Origin: Pectinophora gossypiella
Taxonomy: Eukaryota; Arthropoda; Insecta; Lepidoptera; Gelechiidae
Direction: 5' to 3'
DNA: 64,000 nt
Assembly: GCF_024362695.1 (NCBI RefSeq)
Contig: NC_065408.1
Span: 10,850,001 to 10,914,000 of the forward strand
The translations under genes and the position numbers were made by a program. Of this stretch, positions 55,268 through 64,000 are shown in pieces. The notes beneath the pieces were generated by a model, which saw only the letters and a program-made list of their open reading frames with translations, was not told where the DNA came from and did not search any database. Position 1 is the first letter of the stretch. Every line of letters begins with the position of its first letter.

Positions 55268-55567
55268 TCATCATCATCATCACCAGCCCAATAACATCCC
55301 CACTGCTGGGGCACGGGCCTTCCCTATGGATGAATAGGGAGATCGGGCCTTAAATCACCACGCGGGCCCAATGCGGATTAGTGGTTATTAACGACTGCTA
55401 ATGCATCCGGGACCAACGGCTTAACGTGCCTTCCGAAGCACGGAGGAGCTCGAGATGAAAACTTTTTTTTTGTGGTCACCCATCCTATGACCGGCCTTTG
55501 CGAAAGTTGCTTAACTTCAACAATCGCAGACCGAGCGCGTTTACCGATGCGCCACCGAGCTCCTCAG
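55268..55567 (-). mobile_element. Chimeric tRNA/5S-rRNA-type SINE, copy 2
   Basis: Reverse of 27715-28007 with a handful of differences. Flanked by AAATAAGTATA at 55257-55267 and 55568-55578. Minus-strand head GGAGCTCGGTGGCGCATCGG, then the 5S-like GAAGTTAAGCAAC and GGTCATAGGATGGGTGACC, tail of CATC repeats on the + strand. Confidence 0.88.
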
Positions 55568-55578
55568 AAATAAGTATA

Positions 55579-56191
55579 CAATTTTAATCAATCAGCTATT
55601 CTTACAACCAGTATTCCAGTATTCTTATTGTATTACCGACACGTGGACCTCCCCCCCCCCCCCCCTAGCAGCCTCTAAACTCTCTCCGTAAACAAGTCGG
55701 CCGGAGCAAAGAAAACCGGACCTTCAGTGTGAGTGTGGAACAGCTCCGCAGACCATGTCCCACCTAATCCCATGTCCACTGCGCCCTGAAACCTGTACGC
55801 GGGAGGACTTGATGAGCGCTTCCGCCCGTGCTATTGCCGTGGCAGCATTTTAGGCTGATAAATTACGTTGTTCAAAATGTCATCGACTCGAAAAAAGAAG
55901 AGGATTGATATAATTAAGTTTGGTTAGCCTACCTTTCAACTTAGGTAAGCAAGTAAGTATATATTATATTTCTCCGCTGGATTAGGAGTAACGAAAAAAA
56001 ATATAAGAACCAGTTCACTTCATTTTTTGTTTTACTTTTATAACTGTCTCTGAGATTCACCGATTTATTTTTTTTATGAATAAGTACAGTTATTTTCTTC
56101 GTCTGCCTATTCTGCCTGAAATATTAAAAAAATAGCCTAAAAAAAATGTGATTACAAACAAACTAGTTATCTCTAATCTCCTTAGTTTTTC
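55579..56191. other. Non-coding stretch with a 15-C run
   Basis: A C15 homopolymer at 55651-55665 precedes a GC-rich segment to about 55850. No domain in any frame. Confidence 0.5.
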
Positions 56192-56203
56192 TCTGCTATT
56201 ATT

Positions 56204-57389
56204 GCACCGTATTGTTGAACATATCTCTAGTAGATTAAACTTAAAAAAAAAACCTGTCGCTACGGGAGCGCTCTTCTTCGATGTGGCGAAAGCGTTCGAC
56301 AAAGTCTGGCACAACGGCTTGATCTACAAGCTTTATTCACTGGGAGTGCCAGACCGTCTCGTGCACATCATACGAGACTTCCTCTCAAATCGAACCTTTC
56401 GCTACCGCGTGGAAGGGACGCTCTCGTCACCGCACCCTATACATGCCGGAGTCCCACAAGGCTCCGTTCTCTCCCCTTTACTATTTTCATTGTATACTAG
56501 TGACATTCCCAAATCCCCTAATACCGAATTAGCTTTATTTGCGGATGATACAGCCATCTATTCTTCGTGCCGTGGTCGAGTTATGATGACCGGAATCCTC
56601 CAACGCGCGGCCAATGCCTTGGGCAAGTGGTTTCGCAAATGGAGAATCGAGGTAAACCCGGAGAAAAGTGCAGCGGTGTACTTTTCAAAGGGCTATTATA
56701 ACACGCCACGGTCACGCCGTCAACTTAAAATCATTAAGATGTTTGGCAAGCCGATCCCTTGGGAGGAGCAAGTCAAATATCTCGGCGTAGTCTTAGATAG
56801 ACGTCTTACTTTCAAGGCCCATATCAAACGTGTGCGCGATCGCGCCGCGTTTGTAATGGGCCGTCTTCATTGTCTCCTTAACAAGCGAAGTAAATTGTCC
56901 CTTAGGAATAAGGTGAAAATCTACACGACTTGCATCCGTCCGATCATGACCTATGCAGGGGTAGTTTTCGCTCATGCGAGTCCCTCTCAAATCCACCGTC
57001 TACAGGTAATACAAAATCGTTTCATGCGGAAAGCCACGGGAGCTCCGTGGTTCCTTCGCAATGAAAATCTGCACATTGACCTAGGTCTGCCAACCATTGC
57101 CCAATGGCTCAAATTAGCTTCCAAACGTTTTTTCGATTCTGCTCCGCACCACCCGAATCCCCTGGTAGTTGCGGCTTCCGATTACATCCCGCTTAGGGAC
57201 GGTACTGAAAAGTATCGGCGTCCGAAGGACGTAATATACGATCCCGACGACCCGATTACCCTAGCCATAGAGGCAGCCAATCAGCTCGCGACACCAAACA
57301 CTTCAGGACCCCGATACCGACCCCGCCGGCGTGGTCGACGATTTCCCTCATTCAGCGCTTATCGCTATCGACCCACTAGGGTCGATTAA
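56204..57389 (+). CDS. Jockey-clade reverse transcriptase, N-terminally truncated
   Basis: Open from the insertion junction to TAA at 57387-57389. The ATG at 56148 is in host DNA upstream of the target duplication, so it is not the element start. The element protein begins around RIVEHISS. RT motifs in order (numbered from that ATG): FFDVAKAFDKVWHNG near 43-57, GVPQGSVLSPLLF near 100-113, LALFADDTAIYSS near 127-139 with the catalytic DD, then the thumb/C-terminal part ending RPTRVD. The fingers and the endonuclease are missing, so the enzyme cannot work. It is a different family from the LINE at 7814-10141. Confidence 0.9.
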
Positions 57390-57561
57390 TTCTTTCAAAT
57401 ATTTTTCCTCTCAGACGACGCCCTGAGCCGAGGTTCGCGCCCAACTGGGCACCCTCAGGCCTGTTGTCTTAAACGTTGTACCGGGTGAGAGCCTTCAGCG
57501 CTCCCCATTTGTCCGGCCAAGTAGTTAATGCCATCTGCGGCAAATCTACAATAAGTCACGT

Positions 57562-57562
<1 letters not shown>
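57390..57562 (+). other. 3'UTR of the Jockey element
   Basis: Contains GGCACCCTCAGGCCTGTTG, CTCCCCATTTGTCCGGCC and CAAATCTACAATAAGTCACG. These are the diagnostic pieces for the scraps at 461-558, 40816-40870, 52142-52205, 54046-54423 and 59060-59095. Confidence 0.85.
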
Positions 57563-57611
<49 letters not shown>

Positions 57612-57794
57612 CTATTATTTTTAGAATGTAATAAATATTCGTAAAAAAACTTGTGCACGGGGGAATAAAAAACGTCACGGTAATACAGACAAACTTGTCG
57701 TTGTCATGCCATGGGACCAAAGTGGTAATGTATAAAGCAACCCTTATGGTGGAACTTAATGTAAGTACTGAACATGGGGTATAACCACGGTCAC

Positions 57795-58015
57795 ATCACA
57801 GCTGGTTATTTTAATCAATCAAATAATTTATTCACCACTAATATTCAAAAATATCTTTATTCAATGGGTAACATAGTTACACTTTGAATCGTCAATTTTA
57901 CATAACGAACGTCTCATCCGCCTAAAACTACTGCAGCTTCTCACAACCTGTATAGCTGGGGAAAAGAAGCTGCAAGAAAAACCTCGGCACAGAGCCCTAG
58001 ACGTTCTTTAAAAAA
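57795..58015 (-). repeat. LINE 3' end, minus strand
   Basis: AATATCTTTATTCAATGGG, AACATAGTTACACTTTGAA and CTGCAGCTTCTCACAACCTG. On the minus strand this ends in an AATAAAGATATT polyadenylation-like region. I recall this tail from moth genomes; family name not certain. Confidence 0.5.
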
Positions 58016-59472
58016 AAAACTTCACAACTCCCTTACAAGTTCACAGATTTGATAAAAGATTTATTTGCTTGCTTTATTTTATTTGACTACTTTTTTATTC
58101 TCCCTCTGTGGGCGAGTCCGAGTTGTACTTGACCAGTTTTTCTTAACACAGTCAAACCTGAATTATTCTTACTTAGCTACCAGTTTTTGTTTAGACCCAT
58201 TTCCTATAGGTGATTTCCCAGTCGTGGGAAACTGTAACAAAGCAGAAATTATCTCAACTTTTGAAACGCTCACGTTTTTGCCAGACATTTTAAGTGTATC
58301 AGTTTCCATTGCACATCGTTTTACACATAATAAACCATTTTGCTGTTGGAAGTTTTTATCGTATCGTAATTATGGTAGGTTAGATTAAAAACTATTCAGA
58401 ACAGCTAGTTACTATATTAAGGTCATAATAGTTGATCGATATATTTTAAGAAAAATATATTGTAATGTATTGTTCGTATCGTAAAATCGTAAACCTGAAT
58501 CGTGGATTTGTGACGATAAAAACCGATAACTCAATTAAGTACATATCCTGCACAACCTAATCATCGCAAGGGACGGACGGACATAATGTAAAGACGTCAT
58601 TCATCATCTATAATTCGACTATAAGTTATAACTTTTTTGCCAATTTCAATAACACGAATACCGTAGCCATCACGTTGCTTGGAAATTTCCCTGACGCATT
58701 TTATACATAAGTAATGCTTTATTAACAAATGCCGTCATTTTTTGCTGAAACATACCTAAGTCTATTTTTACTATTCACAAACAGGATATCAAGTTAATTG
58801 AAAGTAAACTTTGTTCATATAAACAGATAGATACAAATGTTGAATACCTATTCACATGTTTACATAAATCTTTAATAAATTATCGGAACGGCCAAAAATA
58901 CTTAGTTATATTAAAGTTTTTTTTAATGACTATCAGAATATTGTCGCCAATCAATTCCATTAACTAGAATATTTTATACTTGAACAAGCTAAACGCTCTC
59001 ATACCGTAATATAACCAAAATGTACTTATCAAAACTTACCAGACATCGCTTTTTGATGTTGTTTTTTTTTTAAACGTGACTTATTGTAGATTTTCAGAAT
59101 CTTTTTTTGAAGAATTGTTTTAATCAGAGAAAAATAACTAGCTTTACGCTTAACGCTAGGAGCCTTCTTTAGTATTATTTATTACCTACTCAGCATACGT
59201 CGTAATTATCTGTCGTGTATATATAATACGAATATTCTAGTTTAATTCAATTATATTTTAGTAAGAATAAAATAAATTAATTAAATTTATTGCCAGTAAA
59301 AACAAAACAAATATATTGTTTAATTCATCAAAATAAATATTTACTGACATAAATAAGAGAGACTTTTCTAAGTAATAAAATTGATAATTAATTGACATAT
59401 ACTCTTCAGGCTGCAATACGGCGAGGTAACTAAGCAAAGTTATAAAATGGACAGGACATCCCTTCTTCTAAA
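58016..59472. other. Intergenic, one Jockey tail scrap
   Basis: No supported gene; the 107-codon frame at 58065-58388 has no domain. At 59060-59095 T10 followed by AAACGTGACTTATTGTAGAT is a minus-strand Jockey tail remnant. Confidence 0.45.
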
Positions 59473-59569
59473 AAGGCCACATATAATCAATTCATCTAAA
59501 AAACAATGTTGCAATTTGACATTTGCGCATATAAAAGTAAGTGCAACCATCTGGCCTTTATAGCCCCCC
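59473..59569. mobile_element. Fold-back MITE, copy 3 (shortened)
   Basis: AAGGCCACATATAATCAATT, CAATTTGACATTTGCGCATA and AAAAGTAAGT match copy 1. Most of the right arm is lost, leaving GGCCTTTATAGCCCC. Confidence 0.7.
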
Positions 59570-62500
59570 AGCGCTCATCCGTTACGGCTCGTAGCAGCTC
59601 CCGTTTGTAGCTGTTGTCATGCTACAACTCTTTAGCTTACTTTGCTAATGTCGTCAGATATTTGCGTAGGTAGGTACTCTTTTCTTTCTAATCGCCTCAA
59701 TTCGGGTCTTAATCTGGTAATAATCAATAAAAATAAATATGATGCATAAAATATCAAGATGTACAGTTACAAAAAAACAACTAAAATTAGTTAGGCACTT
59801 AGACTTTACCCACTTTATAAATACATTACAATTGTTGATAGCCGCTCGCATTAAAAATTCAGTAAAAAGAATTTGTTCATGCGACCAACGCGTGAAATAT
59901 AAATACATAAGTAAGTAGTTAATGAACAAGAAGACGATGACTAATTTAATTAATGTAGGTAACTTAAATACATTGACCACAAATATTTAAAAGTCATTTT
60001 TGTTCCATAGGTACGAGGTGCGAGTTCTAGATCTTTCCAAGAATTGAATAAGTACTAATAGTAAAAGCACTAAAGAATTGTCTAAAGTATTTTTTTTATT
60101 TTAAAAATTAAACCCATGCAGCATAAAATATCAAGCGTAGTGATAGATTTAAAAGACGAATTTAATTTGAGCTATCTGCCACTTCTAACTATCGAAAAAC
60201 CTCCATTATACAGCATTACAGGACCATATTGTGTCCTACTGCTGAGTAAAATTTCCTTCATATACTTACTACCATACCCAAATACATAGGTACAACTTAC
60301 TCCATCACAATGCTCTACTCGTATCGCAGATATTTTTCTGGCAAAAATACAGGTGATGTCCGGTGATTAGGCTCAAAGTCATTTGAGCCTTATTACCGTA
60401 TGACAAAACCAAGCTCCATTGCTTAACTGATTGTGTCAGGAAATCTTGGCTGCAGGAAGATATACAAATTAAATAGATGTCTCAAGTAACATCTTATCTA
60501 AGAATCTGTGATCTTCTATTTAAGGCACGATTATCATTGTGACTTAGATAAGAAAGTTTTCCTTTTTGAAGTGATTAACACGTTTTTGATTTACAAAAAT
60601 AACATTTTTGCACGATCGTAAAGAAAATACGGCACGTACTTTTTTCGTTTATCAAGAGTTGGTACAGTGAGACTCATAGGGGTCATAATCACCAAATCCG
60701 AGAGCGGTCCTTGCAAAATAATGTTTGCAAATACTAAGTCCACCACTAGAAAGTAGGCAATCCATCTATAGTCCGTCCCTGAAAATTACCCTGGTATGTC
60801 CGTCCTGTGTGAAAATGTAACTGACAGTACAGTAAGAACCCTATCCCGGGATATTATTCGGGAACACAGTATTCTTCATTTTTACTTCTTTGCTGGGCTA
60901 GGAATATTGAGAGTAAAGAAATGCTTAAAATACGCTCAGATGCTCCACATCGCATCCCTGCCATAGTTATGAGTCATTGGCTGGTAACCCACCACCATTA
61001 TGGTTCATTGTATCAATCTTGTTTATCGCGATAGATCGCTAATTACTAGTTACTGACACTGAATATACCTTACTGTTATAAAATTGATGTACGTAGGTAG
61101 GTACTTATTCCACCACATCAATGCGGAAAATACTCAAATAAAAAGTAACTTCATCCGTCTGTCTGTGAACTTTTGACGCTGAACATTGAACTGATTTGGC
61201 TAAAAATTGGCTCATAGATAGATCAAACTTCAGCAACCGACATAGGGTAAGTATTTCAGGGATGGACTTAGTGCATTTTCCAGGGACGGAAAATGCTACT
61301 TACAGACATAACCGATGTCCATGCGGACAAAATCACGGGCGAAAAGCTTTAGTGACACGAGTACCATGATATATTAAAGCTAAACACAGAGTTTTCACAC
61401 GCCTGTGACAAAATAACCAGTTAGTAAGACAAGTGATATTCAAACATTACCTATTTGTATTATAATGGAGGTATAATTACAACCACGATGTGAGCAGGTT
61501 GGCATGTAATGACTTGAATGAATGAATATTCTACTAAATATAGACTTCATAATTTATAAATTAATATAATCTATTCTTCATTTTCTGCCACATTATCACT
61601 AATATATTAATTAATCAAATCTCCGTTGAAATCAGCGAACGAAAGAAATAATAATAATACACTTTGAAAAATTTACACTTTTTTAGAAAATCTCCTTGGC
61701 GAATGTGACTCTCTGGATGGTAAAAACCTCCTACTAGTAATTACGCGCCATACTATTTTTCCTCTAGAATAATATTTCACCGTTTTGTTCACACATTCGG
61801 GGTGGTGGAACATTTCATACACCGTAGAAGAGTTCTCACGTACCTACCCAAATAAAAATACCTATAAAAGGACTTCCAAAACTTATCTTTGCGATGTTCG
61901 GAAAAACAGGCGCTTATTGTAAGTTATACTGCCCCTTTCGGAGCAGATAGATAACTATTTTAAATTTTGGTCGACTTATAGTAATAGCTATCGGCTTGGC
62001 TATAATCGTATTAAACAACTTATATATTGTGACTGCACGCACATGTTACGAATGCCTCAAGCTTAATGCAAACAGAGGCCCTACCGAGGCTACCGGTAGT
62101 ATTCCTGGCAAGGAGCAGGCGTTTGTGTAAAACCCGCCGCCCTGCTGCACACCTGTTTCTATGTGTACGGGACTACGGGTTCATTCGAGTACAAACTCGA
62201 ATATTACAAAATATCTCGCCCTGGCAGCGCCCTCGGCAACAAATACAACTCCTACAATTTCTTTATCCATTTCACAGAGAATCCTCAGCACTAGTCATTA
62301 TGTCCATCAAGCAAATTAACCCGTCAGGGAAAAATACACTAATGCTAAAGATTTCCGTATAGGTAGGTACTAGGTGTATGCTGTTTGATTTTCCTTCTAA
62401 CTTTATACCTTTCTACAGTTTTCAACACGTATTTGCCCTTCACAACCTACTCGTAACATAAAATAATCTGTATGAACCTGAGGCCAAACCAGGTAAACTA

Positions 62501-63012
62501 TTTTAAATATTCGATTTCAACGTTTTATTGATTGATTGCCATTTATGACCATCGGCAATTTGAGTTATGGCTGACACATAAAACGACAATTCAATACAAT
62601 GTAAATACGCTATAAACCACGTGTAGTAAACGTACAAACGATACTTCTACCATACGTTTTCCCACAAAAATGCACATTACATTTTTTTATAAAAACAAGT
62701 AAGCATTACCATCATTTTATTCAAGTGTATACAAACCTAGCAATTTTAATACACTTGTTTGAATAGTATTCATTTTGAGGCTAATGATATATGCGTGATA
62801 GATGAATCTATCGACGATTATCCTTATGCGTGTAGGCTGGCTCTGCATAATGGCTATCACATGGCAACATCCGTAGTCTATCATAGACGTCACAATAGAC
62901 CAAAGTAGTGATTTGGAAAAACAATAACTGAGGTTGTAGTTGGAGCTGGTGTTGGTGACACGAGGACTGAGGAGTGAGGAGTCAAGTTGAAGGCGCGTGA
63001 GGTGCGATGTGA
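59570..63012. other. Long intergenic stretch, nothing firm
   Basis: Frames of 60-110 codons (59654-59980, 62066-62362) lack domains. A decayed TGTGTCCTACTGCTGAGTAA near 60230 resembles the short retroelement tail family. Confidence 0.45.
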
Positions 63013-63045
63013 TATAAGCGAGGGGGGCCGGCGCGCGCGGCCAGT
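63013..63045 (+). promoter_or_regulatory. TATA/initiator core promoter of an unseen + strand gene
   Basis: TATAAG at 63013-63018 lies 30 bases before the A of CCAGT (A at 63043) in a CpG-rich block. Directly downstream is an ATG-free stretch ending in a donor site. Confidence 0.5.
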
Positions 63046-63217
63046 AACAACCGCACCTGCCTCGAGCGCAGGCGCACGCGACACATACACGCAACAGCGC
63101 CCCCTCTTGCGAAACTAATCGTTCCATAACCCAGTGGACATTGTCCATAGTGTCTGTGCCCATTGACTGGACCCTCCGGAAGGAACACGGCACGATCGCT
63201 GCGCCGATCGCTCCCAG
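63043..63217 (+). other. Putative non-coding first exon
   Basis: 175 bases, GC- and CpG-rich in its first half, no ATG, ending CTCCCAG followed by GTGAGA. The rest of the gene would lie beyond the window. The minus-strand frames over the same block (e.g. 158 codons at 62717-63193) look compositional. Confidence 0.45.
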
Positions 63218-63219
63218 GT

Positions 63220-64000
63220 GAGACTCCTACCACACTAGAATATGACTAAATCATCTGATGATGCCGACGGAAGGTTGAATTTAAAACTACATTCAGCTCA
63301 ACCGCAGAATCTTTCGTAATGTTAGGCCGCGGAAAATTAATGCAAAACCTACTCATTTATTCTAAGCCTATTCTATCTGCCTAGGAAATAATATTGCAAA
63401 TCTAATAATAGCTTAAGTATTATAATTAAATTCTAAAAGTACTTCTAAATTTAATATCGAAAAACTGTATGGTACAAAAATATGTTTTAGTACCTAGTAT
63501 AGGTAACGATTAACGATAAGTAGTAGGTATTAAGATAATAATTGAAGATTGAGGTTCGAGAAGAACAAGGAGTGTATTCAGTAAAAATGTAAGACAATAG
63601 AACCAGTGTGCTCCTAAATTATTCAGTGTACCTGTCGACCTCGAAGAGTGATCCAATATTTCACAGGCGCTAATGAGCACTGCGAGCTGATGAGAGAAGC
63701 GTGCTATCAAAGGTCAGGCGATACAAAGATCAAACGAAGTCAAACTACCGGACTTACGATACTGACCGAGACTAAAAGTACCTAATAGCCATTTTCGAAG
63801 TCTAGATCAGTTGAGGTACCTATTAAAACCACGAACGCGTTATGGTTTAATGGGAAAACGATAGTATTATGTCAACATAGGGGTCCAACATCCTGCGATT
63901 GAAATATCGGGTGTACTTTGAACATGTTAATGACAACATTATGTGCTGTGTGGAGTAGAAAACATCACTAGTGAACGCAACAGTATACTAAGAAAGGAGC
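63220..64000. other. Window end, possible first intron
   Basis: AT-rich, no coding frame or repeat recognised. Confidence 0.4.

Larger units (their letters stand above)
56204..57607 (+). mobile_element. 5'-truncated Jockey-clade LINE with A45 tail
   Basis: Flanked by a perfect TCTGCTATTATT at 56192-56203 and 57608-57619. Starts inside the RT domain, ends with 45 A (57563-57607). A long pure A tail and perfect duplication mean a young insertion. Confidence 0.95.

Noticed and set aside
62717..63233. Minus-strand frames of 66-158 codons
   Set aside because: They overlap a plus-strand CpG-rich promoter block and have no domain.
1..64000. CRISPR array, bacterial operons or riboswitches
   Set aside because: No regular short repeats with spacers; introns and retroelements show a eukaryotic nuclear genome.

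Overview
The window reads as nuclear DNA of a moth or butterfly (Lepidoptera). It is AT-rich. It holds one clearly spliced host gene with GT-AG introns, a fatty-acid elongase. It is also crowded with insect-type mobile elements: Jockey-clade LINEs, a Ty3/Gypsy LTR element, a Tc1 transposon, hAT-like and fold-back MITEs, and several SINEs whose sequence I recognise as typical of lepidopteran genomes. The species cannot be named from the sequence alone.

Layout. 1-1.35 kb: LINE debris, a tandem repeat, a truncated Jockey tail with target duplication, and a tRNA-derived SINE. 1.36-7.8 kb: non-coding, with small MITE/SINE copies and a short hairpin element (1856-1930) that recurs at 14959-15037 with compensatory changes in the stem. 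7.8-10.15 kb: a 5'-truncated Jockey-clade LINE with an open reverse-transcriptase frame and a 15-bp target duplication. 10.2-12.4 kb: a SINE and blank sequence. 12.4-33.25 kb: the elongase gene on the + strand. Its seven coding exons (19643-32128) splice in frame to a 312-residue ELOVL enzyme, with a 3'UTR to about 33245 and candidate non-coding first exons at 12.4, 12.9 and 17.2 kb. The best start has a TATA box 31 bases before an initiator. The introns carry MITEs, fold-back elements and a chimeric tRNA/5S SINE.

33.3-42.4 kb: no host gene. It holds an hAT-type MITE, a complete Tc1 transposon (36229-37865, transposase on the - strand), SINE fragments and nested fold-back elements. 42446-50557: a complete Gypsy retrotransposon on the - strand. 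It has two 1154-bp LTRs that look identical, a CACT target duplication, a tRNA-Lys-type primer site, gag, a -1 frameshift signal and pol (protease, RT, RNase H, integrase), with no env. Its 5' leader holds a cluster of degenerate repeats and its 3' non-coding part a perfect hairpin. 50.6-57.6 kb: a duplicated 330-350-bp sequence of unknown nature, two opposed Jockey copies of one family and a second tRNA/5S SINE. 57.6-64 kb: mostly blank. It ends in a CpG-rich TATA/initiator promoter with an ATG-free exon (63013-63217) that probably belongs to a + strand gene continuing past the window.

The elongase is the only host protein gene I can support. Nearly everything else with coding capacity belongs to transposons, several apparently recent by intact frames and perfect target duplications.
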